A stretch of DNA of 64,000 nucleotides from Anaerolineales bacterium (GTDB lineage Bacteria; Chloroflexota; Anaerolineae; Anaerolineales; Villigracilaceae), in NCBI GenBank assembly GCA_014379595.1, contig JACMLM010000057.1, positions 1 through 64,000 of the forward strand. Direction: 5' to 3'. The translations under genes were made by a program, and so were the position numbers. The notes beneath the pieces were generated by a model. It was not told the origin of the DNA, did no database searches, and was given only the letters and a program-made list of their open reading frames with translations. Shown piece by piece: positions 36,549-45,465 of the stretch (position 1 is the stretch's first letter; every line of letters begins with the position of its first letter).

Positions 36549-36688
36549 AGTGGTGGTCGAGTAGCACCGCACGATTTTCGCGGGGCGTATCGAGACCACT
36601 TATTAAACTATTTTGTTATTTTCTGTTTGCATTTTACTCGGTGGTCTCGATACGGTCTCGAAGTGCGCTCGACCTACTCGACCACCAG
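36549..36688. repeat. BIME-like pair of inverted REP-type palindromes, copy A
   Basis: Unit A1 (36551-36600) begins GGTGGTCGAGTAG and ends CGTATCGAGACCAC. Unit A2 (36640-36687) is the same type in opposite orientation (GGTGGTCTCGATACG to CTACTCGACCACC). A 39-base AT-rich spacer divides them. The whole could form a long cruciform. A second pair is at 55660-55794. Confidence 0.85.
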
Positions 36689-36718
36689 GAGATATTTGAT
36701 ATGTAGAATCTGCGAGCC

Positions 36719-37327
36719 TTACATTTTCAAACCTTCTAATTTGCGTACCATTTCCAGATCTTCTGGCAGATCCAAGTCCAGGCCAAGCGAGGGCAGTTCA
36801 ACAATTTCGAGCCGCGCGCCAGATTTTATGGCACGGTCACAATGACGTTGAAAGGAACCTTCGCCAAAGTCGTATTCAATTTGTCTTGGGGGAACCATCA
36901 ACAATGCATTCGTCCCTTTGCCGTGCCTGTCAGGTGCAATGACAACAACAGGCGGTTTCGCTGCGCGGTCTATTAATGTAATTACGTCTTCTGGGGTAAG
37001 CAAAGGCAGGTCAGCAGGCAGGATCAAAACCCCTTGAATTTTATGGACTTGCGCCATTACTGTGGCGCGTTCCAATGCGGTATTCAAATGAGAGTGTCCA
37101 TCTTCCTGCACCGTCTTTGCGCCATGATTGCGTGCGACGGTCAATGCGTGCGGATCACGGCTCACTACCAAAACCTGATCCAATTCTTTCAGGCTCGATA
37201 ATGTTTTAAGAGTTCGTTCCAACAGCTCTTGATTTAATGCTGTTCTTTCATCTTCGGTTAGTGCTCCAGCCAGGCGCGACTTGCCTCGCCTCAATGGTTT
37301 TACAGGGACAATTGCCCAAAGTGTCAT
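36719..37327 (-). CDS. cofC: 2-phospho-L-lactate/PEP guanylyltransferase of F420 synthesis
   Basis: A 202-residue nucleotidyltransferase that activates 2-phospholactate or phosphoenolpyruvate with GTP, releasing PPi and giving the substrate of CofD. It has VPVKPLRRGKSRLAG (about 7-21), VLILPADLPLL (about 100) and the CofC motif RHGKGTNALLMVPP (about 133-146). I start at the ATG at 37327, four bases after the CofD stop. It is the last gene of the F420 operon. Whether PEP or phospholactate is used cannot be told by eye. Confidence 0.92.
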   Translation of the reverse strand: MTLWAIVPVKPLRRGKSRLAGALTEDERTALNQELLERTLKTLSSLKELDQVLVVSRDPHALTVARNHGAKTVQEDGHSHLNTALERATVMAQVHKIQGVLILPADLPLLTPEDVITLIDRAAKPPVVVIAPDRHGKGTNALLMVPPRQIEYDFGEGSFQRHCDRAIKSGARLEIVELPSLGLDLDLPEDLEMVRKLEGLKM

Positions 37328-37331
37328 GTGT

Positions 37332-38312
37332 TTATAAACTCCGGATAAAGTGTAGCACATCCATTGCCAACCGGGTGCGATCTGTAAGGTGATTCATAAG
37401 TGTGTCTGTTATAAGAGTCTTTACACTTATCTTTATTGAAAGTTCCGCATCAACTGAATCCAAAACAAATCCGCTCAATAAGCCTCGATAGTGCTCCGCT
37501 ACTGCCAATGCCGAAGGTTCAATGCCTAATTCCGCATACATTTTTGCGGCTGGCCCTTTTACTGCCTTGCCGCCGATGATCGGTGAAACTGCAATAACAG
37601 GCTTGTTTATTTTTTGGATGACTTTCAGAATCGGATCTATGCTGACCCAGGGATTTGATGGGCAAATGACAATTGCATCCGCTGACTCAATCGCTTCACG
37701 AGCCCGGCTAACTGGCGCGGAGCGTGCGGCATCGACTCCGTCAAACCGAAAGCCTTTGACTCTTGGCTCACAGCGTCTGTGAACAAAATACTCCTGAAAG
37801 GCGAGTTCGCCATCGTCTGTGTCAACGATTGTTCGCACAGGCGAATCAGTCATTGGCAAAATAGTATGTTGGATTCCCCATGCTTTACAAAAATCTTTTG
37901 TAATTTGAGAGAGCGACTGGCCTTCTTTTAATCTTCTTGTTCTTTCAAGGTGAGTTGCAATATCCTGATCACCCAACCGAAACCAATTGGGTCCGCCAAG
38001 TTTTTCTATATTTGTAATCGTATTCCATGATTCATTAACACGTCCCCAGCCAGTTTCTGGGTTGGCAAGTCCAGCCAGCGTATAGCAGACTGTATCCAAG
38101 TCGGGACAAATATATAATCCCAAATGTTCAAAGTCATCGCCAGTGTTGACGATGACGGTCAGGTCTTCAGGTGCAAGGATTTGGGCAAGCCCGTGTGCAA
38201 GTTTTGCACCACCGACCCCGCCCGCGAGAGCAACCACTCGACGGTGGACGGTAGACGTTGGACCGTTTGTATTTTTTTTAGACAAAGGATTACTAGAATA
38301 AGTCTGTGCCAT
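37332..38312 (-). CDS. cofD: FO phospho-lactyl/enolpyruvyl transferase
   Basis: A 326-residue CofD/FbiA that joins the CofC product to FO to give F420-0 or dehydro-F420-0. It has [17 protein letters not shown] (about 27-43), [11 protein letters not shown] and the CofD motif [17 protein letters not shown] (about 245-261). Most CofD proteins begin at VVALAGG; here about 26 extra residues precede it, part of them (TSTVHRR) encoded by a palindromic repeat. The start at 38312 overlaps the upstream S23 gene by 20 bases; a weak start. No FO synthase (CofG/CofH) lies in this window. Confidence 0.93.
   Translation of the reverse strand: MAQTYSSNPLSKKNTNGPTSTVHRRVVALAGGVGGAKLAHGLAQILAPEDLTVIVNTGDDFEHLGLYICPDLDTVCYTLAGLANPETGWGRVNESWNTITNIEKLGGPNWFRLGDQDIATHLERTRRLKEGQSLSQITKDFCKAWGIQHTILPMTDSPVRTIVDTDDGELAFQEYFVHRRCEPRVKGFRFDGVDAARSAPVSRAREAIESADAIVICPSNPWVSIDPILKVIQKINKPVIAVSPIIGGKAVKGPAAKMYAELGIEPSALAVAEHYRGLLSGFVLDSVDAELSIKISVKTLITDTLMNHLTDRTRLAMDVLHFIRSL
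38240..38266. repeat. Palindromic repeat read in frame in the CofD N-terminus
   Basis: GACGGTGGACGGTAGACG followed by TTGGACCGT. Read on the minus strand it encodes NGPTSTVHR, sharing STVHR and the reading frame with the insertion in the molybdenum hydroxylase. Confidence 0.7.
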
Positions 38313-38703
38313 AAATTGCTGTTTCTTCGCCAATTGATTTGCTGCTCGATTTGAGTGATTTGCGAAATGCAAACAGTCGTTTTGCCAAATCTTGTGACTT
38401 CAGGTCAATCTTTTCCATAAAAGATTTATCACTTACATAATTTCTACGAATAATAATTCTTTGACAAGCGACTGTCTCGATAAGAGATCGAATTGCCATC
38501 CCAAGAAATCTATTTTGCTCGGCATCACTTTGGCCTGTCGAGCCTTCGGCAATATTTAAGGAAATTGAAGTTGATGCCCGCGTGATTTGTGATTTCAAAT
38601 TGAACTTTTCATGTTCAGGCAACTTATCTGCGAGTTCGTAAATTAAGTCTAAATAATCCAGCGATATTTGCCAAACATCAAGTTGCTCGAATTTATACGC
38701 CAT
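38293..38703 (-). CDS. S23-like four-helix-bundle protein
   Basis: A 136-residue protein of the family first found encoded in 23S rRNA intervening sequences: [20 protein letters not shown] (about 5-24), [20 protein letters not shown] (about 40-59), [16 protein letters not shown]. Many genomes also have stand-alone copies of unknown function. The start at 38703 has SD AGAGGAAA. No rRNA is nearby. It sits inside the F420 operon, between the nitroreductase and cofD, with overlaps or short gaps, so it should be co-expressed. Confidence 0.88.
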   Translation of the reverse strand: MAYKFEQLDVWQISLDYLDLIYELADKLPEHEKFNLKSQITRASTSISLNIAEGSTGQSDAEQNRFLGMAIRSLIETVACQRIIIRRNYVSDKSFMEKIDLKSQDLAKRLFAFRKSLKSSSKSIGEETAIYGTDLF

Positions 38704-38723
38704 ACTATTTCCTCTTGAATTGA

Positions 38724-38743
38724 ACGGTCCACCGTCTATGGTC
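38724..38743. repeat. Palindromic repeat across the nitroreductase stop
   Basis: ACGGTCCACCGTCTATGGTC, of the same family as 15913-15966 and 38240-38266. Its end supplies the last base pair of the nitroreductase TGA, and the rest lies in the 38-base gap before the S23 gene. Confidence 0.65.
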
Positions 38744-39422
38744 AAAAGAACTTTATGATTTCCTCGAGCGGCTTTCTCTCTCTTGGTTGTGGAATATCTG
38801 CTGGATATCCTAAAAAATACATCGCCTGGGGTTCCCATGTTTCAGATAACTCAAGTGCTTGTTGCACTACATTCGGCGCAAACAGTGGACTGCAAACCCA
38901 TACGCTTCCCAATCCTTCTGCGTGTGCCGCGAGCAGTAATTGCATGCCTGCATTTGCTGCAGATTGAGTTGCCATAATATATTCTGCTTTTTGGCGCTGT
39001 GCATCTGGATATGTATCCATTTCAATCATATCTATACATAAGATAATAACTACTGGTGCACCAGTAATTCTATTCCGTGAATTTGCAACCTTTTTTTCTA
39101 TTTCTTCTGGAGAAAGAGAGTCTGCCTCCAGGTCACGTTGGAATTCAACAGCCATTGCATCTGCCAGTTTTGTTTTAGTAGATAAATCTGTTAATACTGC
39201 AAACCTCCACGGTTGGCGGTGATGCGCGGATGGGGCGTATGTTGCAGTGGTGAGAATCTGCTCAATAACAGAATCAGGTACCGGGTCCGCTTTGAAACGG
39301 CGGATCGAGCGGCGAGTCCGTAGAAAGGTGTGGAGATCAGTTGTGTTTATCAAAGTGGATTGGTTTAATTTTATAGATAATCCGTTTTTGTCCCTCACGA
39401 TATTTCCACGGTTCGTTATCAT
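38742..39422 (-). CDS. FbiB C-terminal-type nitroreductase, probable dehydro-F420-0 reductase
   Basis: A 226-residue FMN nitroreductase-fold protein (FLRTRRSIRRFKADPVPDSVI, about 33-53; YAPSAHHRQPWRFAVLTD; LGSVWVCSPLF). In actinobacteria the FbiB C-terminal domain of this type reduces dehydro-F420-0 while the N-terminal domain is the CofE ligase. Here both exist as separate genes in the same operon, which supports the PEP/dehydro-F420 route; that is an inference. The ATG at 39422 overlaps the PPOX gene by 86 bases; a TTG at 39353 would leave a smaller overlap. Neither has a good SD. Confidence 0.78.
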   Translation of the reverse strand: MITNRGNIVRDKNGLSIKLNQSTLINTTDLHTFLRTRRSIRRFKADPVPDSVIEQILTTATYAPSAHHRQPWRFAVLTDLSTKTKLADAMAVEFQRDLEADSLSPEEIEKKVANSRNRITGAPVVIILCIDMIEMDTYPDAQRQKAEYIMATQSAANAGMQLLLAAHAEGLGSVWVCSPLFAPNVVQQALELSETWEPQAMYFLGYPADIPQPRERKPLEEIIKFF

Positions 39423-39732
39423 ATTTGAGATTCAGCTCATTAATATGTTCGTCTGCGCCTTGCGTGGTATGTTCAGCTATTTCGCCGCGAACACCAAGGT
39501 AACGATACGGGTCGTTAGGGTCTTGAATGACAAGCGCAACTTTTGGACGGGCTTTCATGTTGCGATCCTTCGTTCGGCCTTCATTGGTGTTGATCAAAAT
39601 GTGGTTGTCATCGGTATTGAACCAAATAGGTGTGACCTGCGGTGAACCATCTGCCATGGTAGTTGCAAGAAAGAGATATGCTTTGGTTTCGTCTTTGAGC
39701 AGGTCAAAATATTCATGTGGAAAGTTTTTCAT
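39337..39732 (-). CDS. PPOX-class F420-dependent flavin/deazaflavin oxidoreductase
   Basis: A 131-residue split-barrel protein of the pyridoxamine-phosphate-oxidase-like superfamily, F420-binding group (AYLFLATTMADGSPQVTPIWF, about 18-38; RTKDRNMKARPKVALVIQDP). Members bind F420, FMN or heme; the operon favours F420. The substrate is unknown. Its start overlaps the small pyrophosphatase gene by 20 bases and its end overlaps the nitroreductase gene. Confidence 0.83.
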   Translation of the reverse strand: MKNFPHEYFDLLKDETKAYLFLATTMADGSPQVTPIWFNTDDNHILINTNEGRTKDRNMKARPKVALVIQDPNDPYRYLGVRGEIAEHTTQGADEHINELNLKYDNEPWKYREGQKRIIYKIKPIHFDKHN

Positions 39733-40084
39733 TAGGCTCCAATGGATTTGGAACGTATAGAACGCTCATTTCATCATTGTAAAAGTTAAGAATTTCGTTT
39801 AAATCATTTGACGAGCAGCCAAGCAGGAATTTTATTTCTGCATCACGGTCGAGTTTATCAAATGTGCATAAGATTCCTGTTAGCATTTTTGTGTTCGCGG
39901 AGCCAAGCCACACGTCAATGCCGTCGCCATCGCTTGACATTGTATTTTCAAGGTAGCCATAATCCAGAGGGTAGATCATCTCTGGGTAGCGCGGATGAGC
40001 GCTATGCTTTGGCCTATCTATAAAAATAGAATTATTTTGAAGCAAGAGCTCCATTTCTCTCCAGAATTGATCATTATGTTTCAT
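39713..40084 (-). CDS. Small inorganic pyrophosphatase-like protein
   Basis: A 123-residue protein resembling short family-I-type pyrophosphatases: IFIDRPKHSAHPRYPEMIYPLDYGYLE (split here at about 19-45) followed by SSDGDGIDVWLGS, the metal-binding acidic motif (DxDxxD). It is shorter than the 170-residue classical enzyme but like other compact members. In the F420 operon it could remove the PPi made by CofC and pull that step forward. The ATG at 40084 is four bases after the CofE stop. Confidence 0.75.
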   Translation of the reverse strand: MKHNDQFWREMELLLQNNSIFIDRPKHSAHPRYPEMIYPLDYGYLENTMSSDGDGIDVWLGSANTKMLTGILCTFDKLDRDAEIKFLLGCSSNDLNEILNFYNDEMSVLYVPNPLEPNEKLST

Positions 40085-40088
40085 AAGG

Positions 40089-40856
40089 TTAGCGGAACAT
40101 ATCCTGATCTTTCGGGCGGATAATTTCTTTGAGCGAGCCTTCGCCCAATGGATAGGGGAAGCCGCGCACATGAACGGCTGGTGTTCCTTCTGCAGCTTGT
40201 CCCATAACCAGTGATGCGGCAGCAGCGAGTTCATCTGCTACACCCACAACTGTAATCTTAAGCGTGTAGCCAAAAAGGTCTTTCCAGCCACGTTCATCAA
40301 TGATTGCTGGGAGACCACTTATACCAATGCAAATTCCCACAGTGCCATTTCTCCATGCGCGGCCATGGGAATCAATGATCATCACACCAATATTAATACC
40401 TGTTTTTTGTTTTATCTGTTCAAGAATATTTCGTGCAGATTGATCGGGGTCTTCAGGCAGAAGCAAAACATATTCGTCAACTTTGTTTCCACGGTCAGCA
40501 ACATTGGAATGGTCAATGCCTGCGTTGGCACATACGAATCCAAGTTTGTGTTCAACGATGATCGTTCCAACTCGTACACGCAGAATTTCATTACTTTCCT
40601 GAATGATAAGCTCTACGACTCGTGCATCTTTTTCGGTTTTTTGTGCAAGTTCAATGGCTTGCTCTGATGGTGTAACCGTCGCAATGTTAACCATACGTCC
40701 TTCGCTCTTACTGACGATCTTTTGCGCAATGACAATAATATCGTCATTTTGTAATGCGATATTTGTTTCAATCAGTGACTTAACAAGAATATCCGCCAAG
40801 TTATCACCTTGGCGGATGAGTGGAATATTTTGGAGAGAGGTGAGAGTTAATGACAT
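40089..40856 (-). CDS. cofE: Coenzyme F420-0:L-glutamate ligase
   Basis: A 255-residue CofE that adds glutamate residues to F420-0 with GTP. It has the family motifs IVIAQKIVSKSEGRMV (about 41-56), FVCANAGIDHSNV (about 106-118), DSHGRAWRNGTVGICIG (about 162-178) and VADELAAAASLVMGQ (about 207-221). It is a free-standing ligase without the FbiB nitroreductase domain, which is a separate gene downstream. A short gap separates it from the F420:NADP reductase upstream. Confidence 0.95.
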   Translation of the reverse strand: MSLTLTSLQNIPLIRQGDNLADILVKSLIETNIALQNDDIIVIAQKIVSKSEGRMVNIATVTPSEQAIELAQKTEKDARVVELIIQESNEILRVRVGTIIVEHKLGFVCANAGIDHSNVADRGNKVDEYVLLLPEDPDQSARNILEQIKQKTGINIGVMIIDSHGRAWRNGTVGICIGISGLPAIIDERGWKDLFGYTLKITVVGVADELAAAASLVMGQAAEGTPAVHVRGFPYPLGEGSLKEIIRPKDQDMFR

Positions 40857-40883
40857 AAAATTTGTAGTCTTATTCTTGCGCCT

Positions 40884-41561
40884 TTACGAATCACGCTTTG
40901 CGCCAGTAATTTTAATTCCTGCGTGTGTTGAGCCATATTTTTTGTTGATGCCGATCAACACACTTGTTAGTCCTTCCACCACAACCGAGTTTTCGATTGG
41001 GCCAGCGTCCCAGCCGCGCAGACCTGCGGCTTCCACTAATTTGATGGTTTCAGCACGAGCTTCTTTACTTGTGCCAGTGACTAATACATCACATTCCACA
41101 TCTGCATTATCCAGCAAATGCTCATGTGAAATATTTTGAAATGCGGCGCAGACTTGCACATCATTACCAACGATCTCTCTGGCTTCTTGTGCAGCAGAGC
41201 CAGCAGCAGGCATTTGAACGGTGGAAACTTTCGGCGGTACAAGCGGTACGGTCACATCTATAAGGATTTTGCCTTTGAGTTCATCTTTGACAGATTCCAA
41301 TGTTTCGCGATGAGCTGCATAAGGGACAGTGACGACAACGATCTTCGCTTCGCTCGCCGCCTCAAGATTGCTTTTTCCATCGACGAAACTTTCTGCCCCA
41401 AGCATTTCCTTGATCTCGTTCGCCGCAACAATAGCTTTATCTGCGCTTCGTGAACCGATATGAACATGATAACCAGCTTTGGCCCAGCGATATGCGAGTC
41501 CCTTGCCTTCTTTGCCAGTCCCGCCCAATATGGCAATGGATATTAAATTTGATTCGGTCAT
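40884..41561 (-). CDS. npdG: F420H2:NADP+ oxidoreductase
   Basis: A 225-residue Rossmann-fold enzyme that exchanges hydride between F420 and NADP(H). The N-terminal ILGGTGKEGKGLAYRWAKAG (about 10-29) is the NADP site, with GSRSADKA giving the NADP-preferring loop. IVVVTVPYAAHRETL and VCAAFQNISHEHL (about 137-149) are typical of Fno/NpdG. It supplies F420H2 to the LLM and PPOX enzymes nearby. The ATG overlaps the SsnA gene's TGA (ATGA). Confidence 0.93.
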   Translation of the reverse strand: MTESNLISIAILGGTGKEGKGLAYRWAKAGYHVHIGSRSADKAIVAANEIKEMLGAESFVDGKSNLEAASEAKIVVVTVPYAAHRETLESVKDELKGKILIDVTVPLVPPKVSTVQMPAAGSAAQEAREIVGNDVQVCAAFQNISHEHLLDNADVECDVLVTGTSKEARAETIKLVEAAGLRGWDAGPIENSVVVEGLTSVLIGINKKYGSTHAGIKITGAKRDS

Positions 41562-42910
41562 GAAACTTTTGCTGCCTCTTCTTCATATTTTTTCCAAATG
41601 CGCGGCGCAATTTCTCGTGCCCGTGCAGCGATCTCTGCTTCGTTCAATGTAAGTAATTCACGATCTTCCATTAATACTTTGCCAGCCACGATGGTTGTTG
41701 TGACCATGCTTTGTTGAAAACCAAAGATGATATGCCAGGGCAGGTTGCCGGCTGTTATTGGAGTATAGGGGTGATAATCTACAAAAATTAAATCAGCAAG
41801 TGCCCCTTCTGTGATTTGTCCAATGGGAGCAGATGGGAAGAATTGATTCGCAAGTGCAGCATTATTGTAGATAGCCATTTGTGCCACATCATTTCCACCC
41901 ATGCGGCGCGGATCACGATGATGTGCTTTATGCAATAGATAGGCAGTCTTCCATTCATCCCACATGGAATTGGAGAATCCGTCATTTCCCAAACAGACTT
42001 TAATTCCCAGCCGCAACATCGAGTCAATTTGCGCCACGCCTACACCATTGTTCATGTTTGAACGCGGTTGATGGGTAAGCCATGTGCCCGTATCGTTGAT
42101 AATTTCCATTTCACGCACATCCAAATGGACTCCATGTGCTGTGATAGTCTTTGGCCCAAGAATATTATGCTTTAGTAAGCGATCAATCACGCGCATGTCG
42201 CTTTTGGTCAGGCTGTCGTATTCATCTGATTCATGCTCGGCAGTGTGAATGTGAAATCCCACTCCATCGGGTGCAGCAGCTCGGCACGCCTGTAAGGTGA
42301 CACCTGAAAGAGTCAGGCTGGCGTGCAGGCCAAAGGTCCCGGCGAGGCGCGGATGTGGATCAGATGCCAATCGTTTTAAGAAACGCACATTTTCATTGAT
42401 CCCTGCATTCGCTTTTTCCATTCCATTGCGATCTGTCACTTCATAACAAAGCACGCCGCGTAAACCGCTTTTATCCACGGCATCTGCAATGAGATCAAGC
42501 GAGCCGTCAACATAATTTGGCGAAGCATGATGATCGATCAAAGTTGTTGTGCCATGCTTGATCGCATCCACAAGAGATACAAGCGCCGAAAAACGGATCG
42601 CTTCCGCATCCAACGCCCGATCGAGCGGCCACCACAACTTTTGCAGTATCTCAGGGAAATCTTTAGGAGCAGACCCGGGGATGGACATACCGCGTGCGAA
42701 TGCGCCGTAAAAATGTGTATGCGCGCAAATGCCGCCAGGCATCACATATTGTCCACGTGCGTCGAGAGTTTTTGCTTTTGGATATTTTGCCGTCAGAGAC
42801 TTTGTTGTACCAATTTCCTTGATGCGGTCACTTTCGATTCGGATCGCATAATTTTCCAGAATGCGATTGGGAGATTCCCAGGTGATGATATTTGCGTTCG
42901 TAATTAACAT
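41558..42910 (-). CDS. ssnA: SsnA-like amidohydrolase
   Basis: A 450-residue metal-dependent hydrolase of the SsnA group, related to guanine/chlorohydrolase-type deaminases. Metal and catalytic residues are HTHFYGAF (about 64-71), LIDHHASP, HIHTAEH (about 220-226), TAHGVHLD and LGNDGFSNSM (about 306-315). LQKLWWPLDRALDAEAI and RSNMNNGVGV match E. coli SsnA closely. ssnA is usually linked to XdhD-type molybdenum hydroxylases, present here 24 kb away. It starts two bases after the NACHT gene's stop and leads into the F420 operon. The reaction is undetermined. Confidence 0.88.
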   Translation of the reverse strand: MLITNANIITWESPNRILENYAIRIESDRIKEIGTTKSLTAKYPKAKTLDARGQYVMPGGICAHTHFYGAFARGMSIPGSAPKDFPEILQKLWWPLDRALDAEAIRFSALVSLVDAIKHGTTTLIDHHASPNYVDGSLDLIADAVDKSGLRGVLCYEVTDRNGMEKANAGINENVRFLKRLASDPHPRLAGTFGLHASLTLSGVTLQACRAAAPDGVGFHIHTAEHESDEYDSLTKSDMRVIDRLLKHNILGPKTITAHGVHLDVREMEIINDTGTWLTHQPRSNMNNGVGVAQIDSMLRLGIKVCLGNDGFSNSMWDEWKTAYLLHKAHHRDPRRMGGNDVAQMAIYNNAALANQFFPSAPIGQITEGALADLIFVDYHPYTPITAGNLPWHIIFGFQQSMVTTTIVAGKVLMEDRELLTLNEAEIAARAREIAPRIWKKYEEEAAKVS

Positions 42911-42912
42911 GG

Positions 42913-45456
42913 TTAATTGAATCCGTATTGGCTGGGATGTGGAAGCTTCGCGCCCGAGGTGCTGATTTCCCAGAGCGTGTTGTATGCGGCTTCACGTAGT
43001 TCGGGGTCATCTTTATACATTGCGCTGTATAGTTGTGAGATCACACCTTCGTTTGGTGTAAATTTTAGATAAGGCAGCGCAGCGAGACGTGTATCCGGAT
43101 CATCGCCTCTAAGTGCAAGCAGTAATATATCTGTTGCAGGTGTACCCGGAGAAATGCCAACGCCTTGCTTGCCGGCAAATTCGATCAGCCATGGCGATTC
43201 TGATGGAGCCTTGAGTTTGCGAGGTGCACGTGCAGAGATGCTTGCTTTGGCATCCAGCACTTCAGTTGCAGAGTTACGCACAACCCATTGCTCATCATCT
43301 ATTTGTATTTTTTGTAGAGTTTCCATAGCCCAGGGTTCATTAACACGGCCAAGGCCATACACAATTGCACGGCGTACAAGAATGTCAGCTAATGTAATGC
43401 CATCCTTCAGCATTGCATGGCCTTCATTGGGATCGTTTGCGAGTGCTTCTCCCGCTGCACGGCGAATATCTTCATCACCATTTAGTAAAGTGTGTGCAAC
43501 GGATTCAAGAGCTTCATTTGTGCCGATTGCAACCAATGCCATACACGCTGCACGCCGCACAGATAAACTGGGAGCTTGCACAGCGCTTTCTACCGGTTGA
43601 ATAGCTTTCGTATCACGTATTGCGCCGCTGCCTAGTACTGCTAGTTGAACAAGTTCAAATGAAAGTGTTGTTTCAAATTGGCGGAAGAGGGCCGCCGCGC
43701 TTGGGTCATTACTGACAACAAATGCTGCCATGGCTTGACCGCGTAAGTTGAGCGGAATGCCTTCTGTTTGCAGAATGGCAGCCAATGTACCAAATAACTT
43801 TCCACGCCAGGGTGCATTCTTCGGCGCATCACGCAGCCAACGCGCTGCTGCAAACAGCGGACGGTGCATTGGCAAACGCGAAAATCCCATTAACGCTTGT
43901 ATCAATTTGCTGGCATCTCCATGTGCCGCATAATATCTCATGGTTAAATATTTGCCTGACCAATCCGGCTGGTTTAGTAAAGTTTCTTCGGTGTTGTAAT
44001 GAGTGAGTGCGTGACCTGCAAGATATCCCGCAAAAACTGGATGCACAAATCGCATTTTGTGATGTAGGTGGGTGACCAACAATCCACTGGCTGCCATTTT
44101 TCCGAGCAGGCCAGAAGTTGGTTTGGCAACAGCTTTCTCATTCTTCTTTCCTTTTTTCAAAGGCTTCGTATCATCTTCTTTTTCTTCAATAGGTGGATGA
44201 TCGGCTGCTGCTTCGCCTTCTACTTTTTCTTCAGCGACTTCAAATGATTTCACCCAAGCCCGAGCCTTACGCGGATCAAAGATCGGTTGAGCACTTAGCG
44301 CAACTTGCATAGCAAGTGTTTCCAAAGCTGCGAGCGGCGTATTCGATGGAGCAACGCGGCGAATATGAGTAGCAATAGACTCCAACACATGGGGGCCCAA
44401 ACTATCGCCGGCGTATGCGCCCCATGCTTTCATAGTCAACTCAAGGGGAGATAAATTTGCATTATCAGCACTCAGCCAAACGTTAAGTAAGATCGGGTCA
44501 ACTTGTTCAGGACTGGTTTGTGTCGAGGCTTCCATGCCAATGGTTTGTGACCATATTTTCCCCCATTGCTCTATAAACTTTTCATTTTGCTGTACAGACC
44601 ACGCGGTTAATGCCAGCGGTGCAAAGCCCATGCCAACCAGGCTGCCCAAAGATTCAGGTGCGCCAGTTGTGACGATGCGCGTCTTTGGATAGTTCTGCAT
44701 GATCATCTTGAAATATTCTGTGATCACTTGTTGGTCTTCAGGAGTGATTTCATCGTAGCCATCTACCAACAATAAGGCACTACCACCTCTAAATGTGCTT
44801 TCAAAAAAAGCTGGAAGTTTGCCAACATCAAATATGGGTGCATGTTCAGATGCTGCATCGATAAGCGGCAAAAGAGCATCTTTTGGATCTACAACTGGAA
44901 GTTTTAGATCAGCGATGTGAACAAGGAATGGAACGGCATCCTGCAACGCTTCAAGTTTCTCGCTTCGATTCGCAGCCAGAGATGCGAGGTGCGCGAGAGA
45001 CACAGTCTTACCCACGCCGGGTTGACCGATGATAACGATATTCGTGTTACCTGATAATGCCTGAGAAAAAGTCAGTGTGGGTGCGCGGTATACAGCTGCG
45101 ATTTCAGGCCATGTGGGTAGGTAGGGTAATGTTTGTGAAACAACATCTTCAAATTTTGGCTGGGCACCAGGCTCAACAGTTTGAGGCGGCGCCAATAGGA
45201 AAGGCTCTTGAATGATCTCATCCAACGCGAAAAGCTGTGCGGCGAGATGCATTCCTTGAGCACGCCGTAAAGTAAGGCGGCGATGATTTTCTTCAACTGT
45301 GCTGGTTTTGCGAGTCTGTGCAACTTCTCTTTGTTCTTTAAAGTTGGCGCGCATTTCCGCCCATAATGGACGCGCACGCGTAGCCAGCCACCAGAAGGCA
45401 GAGCCAACTAGGAAACCAACGATGAAGGAGACGGGATGAATTTCAATTCCGAGCAT
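42913..45456 (-). CDS. Membrane-anchored NACHT/STAND NTPase with HEAT repeats
   Basis: An 847-residue protein. It has an N-terminal membrane segment (about 8-26), a coiled region and a NACHT-type P-loop NTPase, with Walker A GQPGVGKT (144-151) and Walker B ALLLVDGYDEI (about 228-238). A charged insert (EEKVEGEAAADHPPIEEKEDDTKPLKKGKK region, about 410-445) precedes a C-terminal array of HEAT-like helices (about 590-770; SVRRAACMALVAIGTNEALE, DIRRAAGEALANDP). STAND proteins act as ligand-triggered switches in signalling or phage defence. No effector nuclease or protease domain is visible, so the role is open. Confidence 0.82.
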   Translation of the reverse strand: MLGIEIHPVSFIVGFLVGSAFWWLATRARPLWAEMRANFKEQREVAQTRKTSTVEENHRRLTLRRAQGMHLAAQLFALDEIIQEPFLLAPPQTVEPGAQPKFEDVVSQTLPYLPTWPEIAAVYRAPTLTFSQALSGNTNIVIIGQPGVGKTVSLAHLASLAANRSEKLEALQDAVPFLVHIADLKLPVVDPKDALLPLIDAASEHAPIFDVGKLPAFFESTFRGGSALLLVDGYDEITPEDQQVITEYFKMIMQNYPKTRIVTTGAPESLGSLVGMGFAPLALTAWSVQQNEKFIEQWGKIWSQTIGMEASTQTSPEQVDPILLNVWLSADNANLSPLELTMKAWGAYAGDSLGPHVLESIATHIRRVAPSNTPLAALETLAMQVALSAQPIFDPRKARAWVKSFEVAEEKVEGEAAADHPPIEEKEDDTKPLKKGKKNEKAVAKPTSGLLGKMAASGLLVTHLHHKMRFVHPVFAGYLAGHALTHYNTEETLLNQPDWSGKYLTMRYYAAHGDASKLIQALMGFSRLPMHRPLFAAARWLRDAPKNAPWRGKLFGTLAAILQTEGIPLNLRGQAMAAFVVSNDPSAAALFRQFETTLSFELVQLAVLGSGAIRDTKAIQPVESAVQAPSLSVRRAACMALVAIGTNEALESVAHTLLNGDEDIRRAAGEALANDPNEGHAMLKDGITLADILVRRAIVYGLGRVNEPWAMETLQKIQIDDEQWVVRNSATEVLDAKASISARAPRKLKAPSESPWLIEFAGKQGVGISPGTPATDILLLALRGDDPDTRLAALPYLKFTPNEGVISQLYSAMYKDDPELREAAYNTLWEISTSGAKLPHPSQYGFN

Positions 45457-45465
45457 ATTGATTAT

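Noticed and set aside
36549-36688. Miniature transposon (MITE) with target duplication
   Set aside because: No flanking target-site duplication was seen; structure fits REP/BIME better.
38293-38703. 23S rRNA intervening sequence
   Set aside because: S23-like protein is present but no rRNA sequence surrounds it.
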